NCBI RefSeq assembly: GCF_022811925.1
Contig: NZ_CP065511.1
Location: forward strand, 3,837,501-3,901,500
Length of the DNA: 64,000 bases
From: Cytobacillus oceanisediminis
GTDB lineage: Bacteria > Bacillota > Bacilli > Bacillales > Cytobacillaceae
Reading direction: 5' to 3'
Shown: one piece after another, positions 49,621 to 59,475 of the stretch
How positions within the stretch are numbered: position 1 is the stretch's first letter
Layout: each line of letters opens with the position of its first letter
Made by a program: the position numbers and the translations under genes
The notes under the pieces: generated by a model
What the model was told of the DNA's origin: nothing
The model's input: the letters and a program-made list of their open reading frames with translations, nothing else
Database searches by the model: none

Positions 49621-50613
49621 TTATTTAATAAAGTTGTTCGCAATCAGTTCACTGAATTCAGGTTTATCTTTCAGGAATTTTAAAGTGTAGGATGAATCTG
49701 CAAATTCCTGGATTGTGTCTGCATCAACATCGTAAGTGAACCCAATTCTTTCCCATGCGCGGTCTACGACTTCTTTTTCCAGTTCCTGGCCAGTTACTTC
49801 TTTAATGTCTTTGATTGTAATTGCTTTTGCTTCTTCAGGATTTTCTTCGATAAATTTAACTGCATCTTTATGTGCATCAACGATTTTCTGTACTTTTTCC
49901 GGGCTGTTCTTCACAGCATCGCCAGTTGCAACCAATACTGATGCCGGAAGTGTTTCACCGAAGGAAACTTCATCCCAGCCAATTACGACTTCAGCGTTTG
50001 TTTCCTGTTCAATGACAGCTGCCCATGGTTCGGGAGCAACTGCAATATCAACTTTACCTGTTTTCAGCATACTTGCATATTGTGCAGGGTTGCCTGTTAA
50101 ATGCTTCATGGTACCGCCGATGCGAGCTGAAGTGATGCCGGCTTCTTCAAGATATGTTTCATACTGGACATCATGTGTGCAGCCCACGCCAGGTGTAATG
50201 AACGTTTTTCCCTCGAAGTCTTCAAGTGAGTTAATTTCTACACCTTCTCTGGCAAGGACAACTGTTCCGCCAGTTGAGGCACCGGCGATAATTTTAACAT
50301 CAGCCCCAGTTGAGAAGTTGTTCATTGCTGGTCCAGGTCCTACAAGACCTGCATCAATGTCGCCTGTTTTCAGGGCAGTCATGAATGAACCGCCTTCAGC
50401 AAATGTCTTGTATTCTACTTTAGTTCCATCTCCAAGCTGTTCTTCAAAATAGCCTTGATCTTTCGCAACCATTGCTGGCACATGATTGATATTCGGGAAA
50501 TAACCGATGACAATCTTGTCTTCTTCACCGCTGCTCTTCTCAGATGATCCGCAGCCGGCAAGCAGCCCGGTTAAAGTAAATAATACAGCAACCCATAAAA
50601 TAGCCTTTTTCAT
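49621..50613 (-). CDS. ABC transporter substrate-binding lipoprotein (nitrate/sulfonate/taurine family)
   Basis: 330 residues. Lipoprotein signal with lipobox LLAGC, then an NMT1/SsuA-like type II binding fold (IGYFPNINHVPAMVAKDQGYF, TALKTGDIDAGLVGPGP). It binds a small anion or thiamine-precursor-like ligand outside the membrane and feeds the permease encoded just upstream. ATG 50613 has GGAGGGG; ATG 50640 would put that site inside the gene. Family includes sulfonate, taurine, nitrate, bicarbonate and pyrimidine binders, so the ligand is open. Confidence 0.87.
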   Translation of the reverse strand: MKKAILWVAVLFTLTGLLAGCGSSEKSSGEEDKIVIGYFPNINHVPAMVAKDQGYFEEQLGDGTKVEYKTFAEGGSFMTALKTGDIDAGLVGPGPAMNNFSTGADVKIIAGASTGGTVVLAREGVEINSLEDFEGKTFITPGVGCTHDVQYETYLEEAGITSARIGGTMKHLTGNPAQYASMLKTGKVDIAVAPEPWAAVIEQETNAEVVIGWDEVSFGETLPASVLVATGDAVKNSPEKVQKIVDAHKDAVKFIEENPEEAKAITIKDIKEVTGQELEKEVVDRAWERIGFTYDVDADTIQEFADSSYTLKFLKDKPEFSELIANNFIK

Positions 50614-50629
50614 TAATACCCCTCCAAAA

Positions 50630-51385
50630 TTAAGACTCAAGTCCCCATTTTTTTATGACTGATTTTTCAATGCGCTGGAAGATGAATTGGTCAACAATCA
50701 TTCCAATAGCTCCAATAATAATCATGACACCTATCACAATGTCCATTCTTCCAAAGTCTGAAGCATATCGAAGTGTGTAGCCCAATCCTGGTCCTGTGCT
50801 TAAAAGCTCACCGGCCATCAGTGCGCGCCAGGCAAATGCCCAGGCAAGACGTGAACCAGTGACAACGTATGGAATTGATGCTGGAAAGATGACTCTTGTG
50901 AATAAGTCAATTCCATTCGCACCCATTGTCTGAGCTGCCTTGATATATAATGGTGAAACATTTTTAATCCCTGTTCGCATGTTCAGAGCCATAACAAATG
51001 TACCGCCAAGTATGGTTACAAAAATAACAGCCTTTTCATTTAAGCCAAACCACATAATCGCGATCGGCAGCCAGACGATGCTGGGAACACTTTGCAAGGC
51101 GAGGATGACTGCACCCAGTGTTTCATCAGCTGTTTTGGATTTTCCCAAAAGAATTCCAATCAGAGTCCCAATAATAAGGCTGATAGTTAAACCGACTGCG
51201 AGCCGCTTAAAACTGGCGATTAAATCATAGATGAGAGTTTTATCCTGAAACCCTTCAACAAGAGCACTGAATACACTGGACAGGGAAGGGAAAATCAGAG
51301 GATGCCAAAGCTCTAGCCGTGATCCAATTTCCCAAAATGCAATGATGGCTGCAAAAAATATGATCCTTTTAATGGCTGTTTGCAT
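50630..51385 (-). CDS. ABC transporter permease (SsuC/TauC-like)
   Basis: About 251 residues with six membrane helices and the EAA loop (AAQTMGANGIDLFTRVIFPASIP, about 155-180) that contacts the ATPase. ATG 51385 with GAGG upstream is the likely start; the frame opens at GTG 51400. It overlaps the ATPase gene at its start, and its end lies just before the binding-protein gene. Confidence 0.88.
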   Translation of the reverse strand: MQTAIKRIIFFAAIIAFWEIGSRLELWHPLIFPSLSSVFSALVEGFQDKTLIYDLIASFKRLAVGLTISLIIGTLIGILLGKSKTADETLGAVILALQSVPSIVWLPIAIMWFGLNEKAVIFVTILGGTFVMALNMRTGIKNVSPLYIKAAQTMGANGIDLFTRVIFPASIPYVVTGSRLAWAFAWRALMAGELLSTGPGLGYTLRYASDFGRMDIVIGVMIIIGAIGMIVDQFIFQRIEKSVIKKWGLES

Positions 51386-52157
51386 ATTGGAGTTCCTCAC
51401 TTACAACTTTATCAATTTCCTTCTTCAGGTATTTCATAATGTGGTCTTCAATCTCAAGCATTTCTTTTTTGTGTTCCTCACGGGGTCTGGGTATGTCAAC
51501 CGTTATATCCTGTAAAATGATTCCCGGCTTTGTTCCCATAACTATGATTCGATCTGAGAGTTTAATAGATTCTGAGATGCTATGAGTAACAAAAAGAATG
51601 GTTTTCTTTGTCTCAGTCCAGATGTTTTCCAGCTGTCCGTGCAGACGCGAACGGGTCTGTTCATCAAGAGCTCCGAATGGTTCATCCATTAATAGTGTTT
51701 CCGGGTTCATCGCAAGCGCTCTCGCAATCGCGACCCTCTGCTGCATTCCTCCAGAAAGTTCATGAGGATAATGGGATATATATTTTCCCAGCTGAACCAT
51801 TTGCAGATATTTAAGTGCTGTTTCCTCTGCATCCTTCTTCTTCATTTCTTTTTTCAGTGGAAACGTGACATTTTCCATGACTGTCAGCCAAGGGAATAAG
51901 GCTGCCTGCTGGAAAACCATTCCCCTGTCTTTTCCGGGTTTTATTATGGTTTTTCCATCAATTTGAATTTGGCCTGAAGTTGTTTTAGTCAGCCCTGCGA
52001 CGATTGAAAGAAGTGTTGACTTTCCGCATCCTGAAGGGCCTAAAATTGAAACAAACTGGCCTTTTTCAATGGATAAATTAATATCTTTCAGGACGTCAAC
52101 AGGACGATTTTCTTTATCGCTATATTGTTTATTCACATCGTTTATCTCAATGAACAT
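51369..52157 (-). CDS. ABC transporter ATP-binding protein (SsuB/TauB-like)
   Basis: 262 residues with Walker A GPSGCGKST, Q-loop (VFQQAALFPW), signature LSGGMQQR, Walker B LLMDEPFGALD and H-loop TH. The FPWLT segment after the Q-loop is typical of the nitrate/sulfonate/taurine importers. First gene of the operon ATPase-permease-binding protein, behind a near-consensus promoter. Confidence 0.9.
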   Translation of the reverse strand: MFIEINDVNKQYSDKENRPVDVLKDINLSIEKGQFVSILGPSGCGKSTLLSIVAGLTKTTSGQIQIDGKTIIKPGKDRGMVFQQAALFPWLTVMENVTFPLKKEMKKKDAEETALKYLQMVQLGKYISHYPHELSGGMQQRVAIARALAMNPETLLMDEPFGALDEQTRSRLHGQLENIWTETKKTILFVTHSISESIKLSDRIIVMGTKPGIILQDITVDIPRPREEHKKEMLEIEDHIMKYLKKEIDKVVSEELQYANSH

Positions 52158-52208
52158 TCAAAATCACCTATTCCCATAAATCTCATTAATTTACTCGGAT
52201 TACTTGTA

Positions 52209-52236
52209 ATTATAAAGTATTCACTTTGCATGTCAA
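52209..52236 (-). promoter_or_regulatory. Near-consensus promoter of the ABC importer
   Basis: Minus-strand TTGACA (52231-52236), 16-bp spacer, TATAAT (52209-52214). The leader that follows contains TAATCCGAGTAA, which resembles elements before sulfur-metabolism genes in Bacilli; that link is a weak guess. Confidence 0.7.
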
Positions 52237-52274
52237 CCTTTACAATAAATATTTTTAAAAATGGGCTTAATCAA

Positions 52275-52308
52275 ATAAAAAGCCTCCTCCATCAAGGAGA
52301 AAGCTTTT
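52275..52308 (-). terminator. Terminator of the trp operon
   Basis: AAAAGCTTTCTCC / GGAGGAGGCTTTT stem followed by T residues on the minus strand, right after trpA. Confidence 0.85.
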
Positions 52309-52311
52309 GTT

Positions 52312-53097
52312 TCACAATTTAATTTCTTCTATTTTAGATGAAGCGATCAGCTCTTCAACTTTTGCTAACTCACCGCTTTGAAACAGTTCTATGATCTTGC
52401 TTCCAACGATTACCCCGTCACAATGCTGATTCATTTCTTTTACATGATCTGGTTCAGAAATTCCAAATCCCGCCAATACTGGTATCGGACTTACATCTTT
52501 AACATTCTTCAAATGCTTTCCGAGCTCCTCTTTAAATTCTTTTCTTGCACCTGTGATGCCATTAACCGTTACAGCGTATAAAAAGCCTTTCCCCTTGCTC
52601 GCAATAGCCTGGATCCGCTCTAGTGGACTGGTTAAGGTCACAAGCCGGATGATTTCGATTCCAGCTCTCTCTGCGATTGGTGCAATTATCTCCTCTTCTT
52701 CTGCAGGAAGATCAGGCAATATCAAGCCGTCTACCCCAGACCTGGAGGCATCAGAAATAAAGTTGCCAATGCCATAGGCCATGATCGGATTCATGTATGT
52801 CATAAAGATAAGCGGGATGTGAACAATAGGCCGGATTTCCGCAATTTTAGCTAAGACGCCTCTAAGTGTTGTTCCGGCTTCTAATGCTCGAATGCCAGCT
52901 TGCTGGATTACTGGCCCATCGGCAACCGGATCCGAAAACGGAATCCCAATTTCAATGGCAGTTGCTCCCGCTTTTTCGAGGAAAGTGATTTTCTCGGCCA
53001 GTGTCTCTAAGCCTCCATCCCCGGCCATTATATATGGCACAAATGCTTTTTCGTTGTTTTGCTGTAGGCTCTGAAAAACTTTTTCAACCCGGTTCAT
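52312..53097 (-). CDS. trpA: Tryptophan synthase alpha subunit
   Basis: 261 residues. Cleaves indole-3-glycerol phosphate and hands indole to TrpB. Catalytic Glu in [17 protein letters not shown] and Asp in [11 protein letters not shown]; phosphate loop in AGFGIS. Last gene of the operon; ATG overlaps the trpB stop by 4 bp. Length normal. Confidence 0.97.
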   Translation of the reverse strand: MNRVEKVFQSLQQNNEKAFVPYIMAGDGGLETLAEKITFLEKAGATAIEIGIPFSDPVADGPVIQQAGIRALEAGTTLRGVLAKIAEIRPIVHIPLIFMTYMNPIMAYGIGNFISDASRSGVDGLILPDLPAEEEEIIAPIAERAGIEIIRLVTLTSPLERIQAIASKGKGFLYAVTVNGITGARKEFKEELGKHLKNVKDVSPIPVLAGFGISEPDHVKEMNQHCDGVIVGSKIIELFQSGELAKVEELIASSKIEEIKL

Positions 53098-54299
53098 TGT
53101 CCTTTCCCTCCTAATTTTGCTCTTACAGTTTCTACATCTTTATCTCCTCTGCCGGATAAACAGATGACAAGACCTTCGTCTTTTTTCATTTGCGGTGCAA
53201 GCTTTAATGCATAGGCAACGGCATGGGAGCTTTCCAGCGCAGGGATAATGCCTTCCAGTTTGCATAAAAGCTTTAACGCATCTAGCGCCTCATCGTCTGT
53301 GATGGATTCATACTCGGCTCTTCCGCTGTCTTTCAAATAGCTGTGTTCCGGGCCAACTCCGGGATAATCAAGCCCAGCTGAGATGGAATGGGCCTCCTGA
53401 ATTTGTCCGTGTTCGTCCTGAAGCAAGTACATTAATGCCCCATGAAGAACTCCAGGAGTTCCTTTTGTTAAAGATGCGGCATGTTTCTCAGTATCTGTTC
53501 CCAATCCAGCCGCCTCCACCCCAATCATGCGGACAGTTTCATCTTTTATGAAAGGATAGAACATTCCCATTGAATTGCTTCCTCCGCCAATACAGGCTAC
53601 AACTGCATCAGGGAGCTTACCTTCTTTTTCAAGGTATTGCTCCTTGGTCTCATTTCCGATAACACTTTGAAAATCCCGTACAATCATAGGAAAAGGATGA
53701 GGTCCCATGACAGAGCCAAGGATGTAATGTGTATCCTCGACATTTGTCACCCAGTAGCGGAGTGCTTCGTTGACTGCATCTTTTAATGTGGCACTTCCCG
53801 ATTTTACCCCGACAACCTTCGCTCCAAGCAGTTCCATTCTGAATACGTTCAGCTGCTGTCTCCTAATGTCCTCTTCACCCATAAAAATAATGCATTCAAG
53901 ATTTAAAAGCGCACATGCAGTTGCTGTTGCGACTCCATGCTGCCCTGCACCCGTCTCAGCTACTATTTTTCTTTTTCCCATTCGCAGCGCCAATAGAGCC
54001 TGGCCCAGTGAGTTGTTTATTTTATGGGCACCTGTATGATTCAAATCTTCTCTTTTAAGATAGACCTTCGCACCGCCGGCGTATTTTGTGAGGTTCTCCG
54101 CAAAATAAAGAGGAGTTTCACGTCCGACATAGTCTTTCAGCAAAGCCTGCAGCTCTTTCTGAAAACCTTCATCAGCTTGCGCTTTCTTATACTCCTCTTC
54201 CAATTCAAGAATGGCCTGCATAAGTGTCTCCGGCACATACCTTCCTCCAAATTCCCCAAAATGACCTCGTTCATCAGGCAATGTGTAAGCTGCGTTCAT
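53094..54299 (-). CDS. trpB: Tryptophan synthase beta subunit
   Basis: 401 residues. Condenses indole with serine using PLP. PLP Lys in [15 protein letters not shown], phosphate-binding [10 protein letters not shown], and GRGDKD near the C-terminus. Overlaps trpA and trpF by 4 bp each. Length normal. Confidence 0.98.
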   Translation of the reverse strand: MNAAYTLPDERGHFGEFGGRYVPETLMQAILELEEEYKKAQADEGFQKELQALLKDYVGRETPLYFAENLTKYAGGAKVYLKREDLNHTGAHKINNSLGQALLALRMGKRKIVAETGAGQHGVATATACALLNLECIIFMGEEDIRRQQLNVFRMELLGAKVVGVKSGSATLKDAVNEALRYWVTNVEDTHYILGSVMGPHPFPMIVRDFQSVIGNETKEQYLEKEGKLPDAVVACIGGGSNSMGMFYPFIKDETVRMIGVEAAGLGTDTEKHAASLTKGTPGVLHGALMYLLQDEHGQIQEAHSISAGLDYPGVGPEHSYLKDSGRAEYESITDDEALDALKLLCKLEGIIPALESSHAVAYALKLAPQMKKDEGLVICLSGRGDKDVETVRAKLGGKGQ

Positions 54300-54919
54300 T
54301 TTACTTCCTCCCTCTCCACAAGTTTAGCGTTATCTATGAATCTTTTTATTTTCTCCAGATCTTTCTTCCCTTCAGTCTCAACCCCGCTGCTTACATCAAC
54401 CATATAAGGATTGGCTGCTTTAATTCCTTCCCCCACATTTTCAGGATTGAGCCCTCCAGCGAGGATCATTTTTTTGTTCTGCTTTGGGTTTTTGTTTAGA
54501 ATCGACCAATCAAACGATACCCCGTTGCCCCCCCGATACTTTCCTTTCGGACTATCAAGAAGAACGTATTCACATGAATATTCATCCAGTTGGGATAGAT
54601 CATCTGGTGAACTAATGCTCAGAGCTTTTATAACTGGAAAAGAAAATGAGCTGCAAAATTCCGGCGTTTCATCTCCATGAAGCTGAATGACATTGATCCC
54701 TGAAACACTTGCTATTTCCTCAATAGTCTCTTTCGTTTCATTTACAAACACTCCGACTTTTAAAACTTCTCCGGAAAGCTCTCTGATTATCTCCCCTGCT
54801 GCCACAGGATTAATTTTTCTTTTGCTTTCAGCAAAAACAAATCCCAGGGCATCCGCACCGCTTTCAATGGCAGAAAGTGCCGTGCTGATATCTCTAATTC
54901 CGCAAATCTTCACCTTCAT
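54296..54919 (-). CDS. trpF: Phosphoribosylanthranilate isomerase
   Basis: 207 residues. TIM-barrel isomerase with catalytic Cys in KVKICGIRD and Asp in YVLLDS; QLHGDE and [10 protein letters not shown] are conserved. Overlaps trpC and trpB by 4 bp, so translation is coupled. Confidence 0.96.
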   Translation of the reverse strand: MKVKICGIRDISTALSAIESGADALGFVFAESKRKINPVAAGEIIRELSGEVLKVGVFVNETKETIEEIASVSGINVIQLHGDETPEFCSSFSFPVIKALSISSPDDLSQLDEYSCEYVLLDSPKGKYRGGNGVSFDWSILNKNPKQNKKMILAGGLNPENVGEGIKAANPYMVDVSSGVETEGKKDLEKIKRFIDNAKLVEREEVK

Positions 54920-55710
54920 TGATTGACAGCCCCCTGCAAAGGAAGCTTCATGGCCTTCAAAAGCCCTTCCAGGTTATCTGCTTTCATAAATGCTTCTCCG
55001 ACAAGAATGGCGTTTGCTCCTGCTGCAATTACACGCCGTACATCCTCTTCTGACTTAATCCCGCTTTCACTGATCAGGAATCTTCCTGCCTTCTTTATTA
55101 GCGGTGCAAGTTTTTCTGTTACACCAAGGTCTACTTCGAAAGTTTTTAAATTCCGGTTGTTGACTCCGATCAGCTGTGCACCGGTTTTCAGAGCTATTTC
55201 CAGCTCTTCTTCATTATGAACCTCCATTAATACTTCAAGGCCTTCACCTTCAGCAAAATCGAAAAGCTCTTGAAGCCGTTCAGCTTCCAAGGCAGCAGCA
55301 ATGAGCAAAATAAGGTTCGCCCCTGATGCTTTTGCCTTTAAAACTTGCACTTCGTCTATAATGAAATCTTTGCAAAGGATAGGCAGGCCGACAGTCTCTC
55401 TGACAGCTGACAGATCAGCAAAGCTGCCTTTAAAAAACCTATTGTCTGTTAAAACGGAAATGGCATCCGCACCATACTTTTTATAAAATAATGCCTGATC
55501 TTTCGGATTTTGTCCGGTATTTATATCACCTTTTGAAGGTGAAGCTCTTTTGAATTCAGCAATCACAGCCAGTTCACTGCCTGATGCAAGCTTATTAATA
55601 AATGAGCGTTTAATCACGGGGTCCCCAGCTTGAAAGGATTCTGTTTCTTGCTGCAGTACGATGACTTCATTTCTTTTTTCAGCCAGTATTTTATCTAGAA
55701 TCGTTCCCAC
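54916..55710 (-). CDS. trpC: Indole-3-glycerol phosphate synthase
   Basis: 264 residues. Catalytic Lys in EFKRASPSKG, Lys in CKDFIID, and Glu in ISESGI. Starts one base after trpD ends. Monofunctional, not fused to trpF. Length normal. Confidence 0.97.
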   Translation of the reverse strand: MGTILDKILAEKRNEVIVLQQETESFQAGDPVIKRSFINKLASGSELAVIAEFKRASPSKGDINTGQNPKDQALFYKKYGADAISVLTDNRFFKGSFADLSAVRETVGLPILCKDFIIDEVQVLKAKASGANLILLIAAALEAERLQELFDFAEGEGLEVLMEVHNEEELEIALKTGAQLIGVNNRNLKTFEVDLGVTEKLAPLIKKAGRFLISESGIKSEEDVRRVIAAGANAILVGEAFMKADNLEGLLKAMKLPLQGAVNQ

Positions 55711-56736
55711 TTATATCACCTCTTTATGGACACTTTTACTTGCTTCAATTAACCTATGCAGTTTTGCTAATGCAGCACCTGAATCAATGCTTTCTCTGGC
55801 TAAATTTATCCCGCCTTGAATTGTTTCGGCCATGCCTCCTGTAAAGATGCCAATCCCGGCGTTAAGAAGGACCGTGTCCCTTCTCGCTCCCCTCTCCCCA
55901 TTTAGGACACTCAGGAGTATTTCAGCATTTTCCCTGGAATCTCCGCCTCTGATCGCATCATTGCTGCTGACGGATAGTCCAACTTCCTCTGGGTGAAGAA
56001 CCTTTTTCGTCACCTTGCCGTTATTAAGAATTGCCAGGTGATTTTCCCCCTGTAAGGATGCTTCATCCATAAACCCTGCACCATTTAAAACAACTGCCCG
56101 TTTTCTTCCCAAAGTTTTTAACACCTCTGCAAACATTTCAATATAATCTCTCCGATAGATCCCCAGAAGCTGAGTATCAAGTTCAACCGGATTGGTTAAT
56201 GGTCCTATTAGATTGAAGGTTGTGGGTATTCTCAGGTCCTTGCGCACTTTCATGATTCTTTTAATATTCGGATGAACGTGAGGGGCGAAAAGAAAGGCAA
56301 TCCCGATTTCTTCCAGAATCTCCTCCGTGCGCTCAGGCGGTTGATTTAAATTTATCCCCAAATGCTCCAATACATCGGCACTGCCTGTTTTGCTGGATAC
56401 ACTTCTATTGCCATGCTTGGCAACAGGAATTCCGGCTCCTGCAATCACAAAGGCCGAGGTGGAACTGATATTAAAGCTGCTTGAACCATCCCCTCCTGTA
56501 CCGCAATTATCCAAAACATTAGGAATTTTCTTGCTAAATGAAAGGGATTTATCCCTCATCGCTTTTACGATGCCTGCAATTTCTTCAACTGTTTCCCCTT
56601 TTGTTTTAAGGCTCACCATAAATGCCGCAATCTCACTGTCTGTCACATCATTGGCAAATAAATAGTCCATCGCTTCCTTCATTTCTGCCTCTGTTAATGA
56701 CTGCCGATCAGATAACCTCTGCAGTATAGTTTTCAT
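55711..56736 (-). CDS. trpD: Anthranilate phosphoribosyltransferase
   Basis: 341 residues from ATG 56736, which follows GGGAGGG; the frame continues upstream into trpG only by chance. PRPP-binding DNCGTGGDGSSSFNIS and GNRSVSSKTGSADVLE are intact. Start overlaps the end of trpG by 29 bp. Confidence 0.96.
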   Translation of the reverse strand: MKTILQRLSDRQSLTEAEMKEAMDYLFANDVTDSEIAAFMVSLKTKGETVEEIAGIVKAMRDKSLSFSKKIPNVLDNCGTGGDGSSSFNISSTSAFVIAGAGIPVAKHGNRSVSSKTGSADVLEHLGINLNQPPERTEEILEEIGIAFLFAPHVHPNIKRIMKVRKDLRIPTTFNLIGPLTNPVELDTQLLGIYRRDYIEMFAEVLKTLGRKRAVVLNGAGFMDEASLQGENHLAILNNGKVTKKVLHPEEVGLSVSSNDAIRGGDSRENAEILLSVLNGERGARRDTVLLNAGIGIFTGGMAETIQGGINLARESIDSGAALAKLHRLIEASKSVHKEVI

Positions 56737-57319
56737 CGTTTTTTTCCCTCCCGATCGTTTGTAAAAAGTTTTCCAAAATCTTTTTTCCAAGGCCTGTTCC
56801 TACAGACTCCGGATGGAATTGCAAACCGTATAAAGGATAGTCTTCATGCTTGATTGCCATTATTTCATTATCATCCATTGATCTGGCCAAAACCTTAAAG
56901 CTGCCAGGCAAAGTTCCCGACTGAATAATTAAGGAATGATAACGCATGATATGGATTGGCTGCGGCATGTATTGAAACAGCTGCGATCCGTTATGCTTAA
57001 GATTAGACACCTTGCCATGCATAATTTTCTTTGCTTTTTCAATTTTTGCACCAAACGCATAGCCAATTGCCTGATGGCCAAGGCAAATGCCCAGGATAGG
57101 GAGCTTCCTGTAAAACTCCTGAATAACATCAACAATGATCCCTGCTTGTTCCGGCCGCCCCGGTCCGGGTGAAAGAACAATGGCTTCAGGATTTAATTTT
57201 TCAATTTCTTCGATTGTTATCTGATCATTCCTTACAACTTTAATTTCTTGTCCCAGTTCACCTAAATACTGATAAAGGTTAAATGTGAATGAATCATAAT
57301 TATCAATCAGCAGAATCAT
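56708..57319 (-). CDS. trpG: Anthranilate synthase glutamine amidotransferase component (TrpG/PabA)
   Basis: 203 residues. Class I glutamine amidotransferase with oxyanion segment LSPGPGRPEQAG, nucleophile Cys in LGICLGHQAIG and His-x-Glu in QFHPESVGT. It lies inside the trp operon between trpE and trpD. In B. subtilis the shared amidotransferase gene is instead in the folate operon, so here it may serve TrpE alone or also PabB. Confidence 0.95.
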   Translation of the reverse strand: MILLIDNYDSFTFNLYQYLGELGQEIKVVRNDQITIEEIEKLNPEAIVLSPGPGRPEQAGIIVDVIQEFYRKLPILGICLGHQAIGYAFGAKIEKAKKIMHGKVSNLKHNGSQLFQYMPQPIHIMRYHSLIIQSGTLPGSFKVLARSMDDNEIMAIKHEDYPLYGLQFHPESVGTGLGKKILENFLQTIGREKNDENYTAEVI

Positions 57320-58710
57320 TTTTTGTCCTCCAAAAATGCTTTTAATTTATGAAGTGTTTCTTCGTACTCTTTTTCGGGAATGGAATCGTGCACGATGCCT
57401 GCCCCAGCTTGTATATAGGCGAATCCATCTTTTATCACCATTGTTCTGATTGCCAGGGCGAAATCCATATTGCCATTTCCGGAAAAATAGCCGACTGCCC
57501 CTGAGTAAATTCCTCTTTTCACTGCTTCAAGTTCATTGATGATTTCCATTGCTCTGATTTTGGGTGCACCTGAAACCGTTCCGGCAGGCAGACACGCTAT
57601 TAAGGCATCAATCGCTGTGTGTGGATTTTTCAGCCTGCCTCCAACTTCGGATACAAGGTGCATGACATGCTTATATCTCTCAATTACCATGTTTTTTTCT
57701 ATCGTTACCGAGCCAAATTCGCAGACACGGCCGAGATCATTTCTGCCTAGATCGAGCAGCATCCTGTGTTCGGCAAGCTCCTTTTCATCTTCTATCAGGT
57801 CCCTTTCAAGCAGTAAGTCTTCGTCTTCTGTCTTGCCTCTTGGCCTTGTTCCTGCTATAGGGTTAGTAATTACTTTGTTTCCAGTTGCTTTTATAAGACT
57901 TTCAGGGGATGCCCCCGCAACCGCATATTCTTCAAAATCAAGATAGTACATGTAGGGGGAAGGATTTTGCACTCTTAACTTCCGGTAAAATGCAAAAGGA
58001 TCTCCAGTCAATTCTGCTTTTAACCGCTGAGAAAGCACCACCTGAAAAATGTCTCCCTCTTCAATATAGGACTTGGCTCGGTTTACTTTTTCAACGAAGT
58101 CTTCTTTAGATATGGAAGCTTTGAAAGCCGACAGCGATGCTTCTTCCGATTCAGATGCCACTGCCCCCTTTTGTATTTCGGCCTTTCTTTTCTGTAATCT
58201 CTCACGAAGCTGAGATTCATCGGTTGCTGCCAGTATAGGCATGGCTACCAGATATACCTTTTGCTCCAGATGATCGAAAACGGCCACTTCCTCAAAAAAC
58301 ATAAGGTGGACATCTGGTACATTCAGCTCATCATGAGGAATCATTCCGATATCTTCGTATTGCCTGATGACATCATAGCCTGCATATCCAACAGCTCCTC
58401 CACAAAATGGGAACTGTTCAAAGGGGTGCGGCTTTTCCTTCGGCATCAGCCTTCTTAATACATCAAGCGGCTTCTCATCAAAAACTTCTATTTTTCCGTC
58501 TGCAGTAACAGCCGTCCGAGATCCTTCCCCTTTTAGTTCCATCACTGGGTCGGCACCAATAAAGGAATACCTTCCCGATTTTTCATGCTTAAGCGAGCTT
58601 TCAAGCAGAAATTTTTTTCTTCCGCTCATTTTCTGATAGATCAAAATAGGTGTTAATGTATCCCCTTCAAGCTCTTCGATGATATACGGACCTTCCAATA
58701 TCGTTTTCAA
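57316..58710 (-). CDS. trpE: Anthranilate synthase component I
   Basis: 464 residues. Converts chorismate to anthranilate. Tryptophan-feedback motif LLESS near residue 35; chorismate site in GTRPRGKTEDED, HRMLLDLGRNDLGRV and PAGTVSGAPK. Slightly shorter than B. subtilis TrpE (about 515) but complete in its motifs. The start is TTG 58710 behind GGAGGAG. Overlaps trpG by 4 bp. Expression is set by the two T-boxes upstream. Confidence 0.96.
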   Translation of the reverse strand: MKTILEGPYIIEELEGDTLTPILIYQKMSGRKKFLLESSLKHEKSGRYSFIGADPVMELKGEGSRTAVTADGKIEVFDEKPLDVLRRLMPKEKPHPFEQFPFCGGAVGYAGYDVIRQYEDIGMIPHDELNVPDVHLMFFEEVAVFDHLEQKVYLVAMPILAATDESQLRERLQKRKAEIQKGAVASESEEASLSAFKASISKEDFVEKVNRAKSYIEEGDIFQVVLSQRLKAELTGDPFAFYRKLRVQNPSPYMYYLDFEEYAVAGASPESLIKATGNKVITNPIAGTRPRGKTEDEDLLLERDLIEDEKELAEHRMLLDLGRNDLGRVCEFGSVTIEKNMVIERYKHVMHLVSEVGGRLKNPHTAIDALIACLPAGTVSGAPKIRAMEIINELEAVKRGIYSGAVGYFSGNGNMDFALAIRTMVIKDGFAYIQAGAGIVHDSIPEKEYEETLHKLKAFLEDKK

Positions 58711-58739
58711 TATATTTCTCCTCCAGTTCTTTCGGATTC

Positions 58740-58801
58740 AGAAAAGCGCAAGCGCCTTGATCACCCCCGACACCTCGAGGGGGTAGGCGCTGGAGCTAGA
58801 C
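58740..58801. repeat. Dispersed hairpin-type intergenic repeat, copy 2
   Basis: AGAAAAGCGCAAGCGCC ... GGCGCTGGAGCT, with a CCCCGACACCTCGAGGGGG inner hairpin. Related to the copy at 32001. It lies between the proximal T-box terminator and trpE. Confidence 0.75.
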
Positions 58802-58840
58802 AGTTACCTAACTTCAGAATTTATATACTTAACTATAAAT

Positions 58841-59115
58841 AAAAAAGTCCCCTATACACACAGACAGAATCTGCGGGTATAGAGGACGTGTCTTGTGAAC
58901 GTGGTGCCACCTCTTTTTAGAGCAAAATGCTGCTCCCTTTTTCGGGTACGGAAAAATATCGATACCCTATCCTTTTAACGGTGGAAATCCGTGCTTCCCT
59001 ACTATCGTTCAGGTAGCCTCTCGCAAGTCCATTCGAATGATTTTCCGTACCGGGCTCTCACCTCTCCCCGGCTCTCTTGAACGGACTACATCAATCTACT
59101 CCTCTTGCTCAGCGA
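58841..59115 (-). ncRNA. Proximal tryptophan T-box leader
   Basis: Read on the minus strand: stem I with GAGAGCCGGGG and specifier GAATGGACT (UGG, Trp), conserved T-box AGGTGGCACCACG at about 58900-58912, then a terminator GTCCTCTATAC / GTATAGGGGAC with TTTTTT (58841-58887). Uncharged tRNA-Trp would favour the antiterminator and allow trpE transcription. Confidence 0.92.
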
Positions 59116-59141
59116 TTTAAAGTAATAAAGTTGTTTGAAAA

Positions 59142-59425
59142 TAAAAAAGGGCCTCCCGTCTAAAAAGGACGAGAGACCCGTGGTGCCACCTTCATTAGCT
59201 GATACATCAGCTCACTTAACAGATATCAAAACGAAAAACGTTTGAATATCTGTCCCTTGTAACGATGAGACCGTTCGCCAAAGCCTACTGCTTAAAAAAG
59301 GTTCGGTTTGGAGGCTCGAAAGTCCATTCACTGCTGCTTCCACACTGATTTGCACCAACCATCAGCTCTCTTTAGCTTCAACTGCAGTTACTACTCTTTG
59401 TCATTGCCGATCAATATATATTGTT
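59142..59425 (-). ncRNA. Distal tryptophan T-box leader
   Basis: First of two tandem T-boxes. Stem I contains GAGAGCTGATGGTTGGTGC and specifier GAATGGACT (UGG, Trp); T-box AAGGTGGCACCACGGG at about 59178-59193; terminator GGGTCTCTCGTC / GACGGGAGGCCC with TTTTTT (59142-59179). Confidence 0.92.
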
Positions 59426-59429
59426 TATT

Positions 59430-59458
59430 ATACTATTCCGGTAAATAAAAAATGTCAA
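59430..59458 (-). promoter_or_regulatory. trp operon promoter
   Basis: Minus-strand TTGACA (59453-59458), 17-bp spacer, TAGTAT (59430-59435), immediately upstream of the distal T-box. Confidence 0.75.
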
Positions 59459-59475
59459 GAGTAAATTTCATTTTT

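Noticed and set aside
49736..50452. 238-codon plus-strand ORF
   Set aside because: It is the mirror of the substrate-binding protein gene, with no initiation signal.
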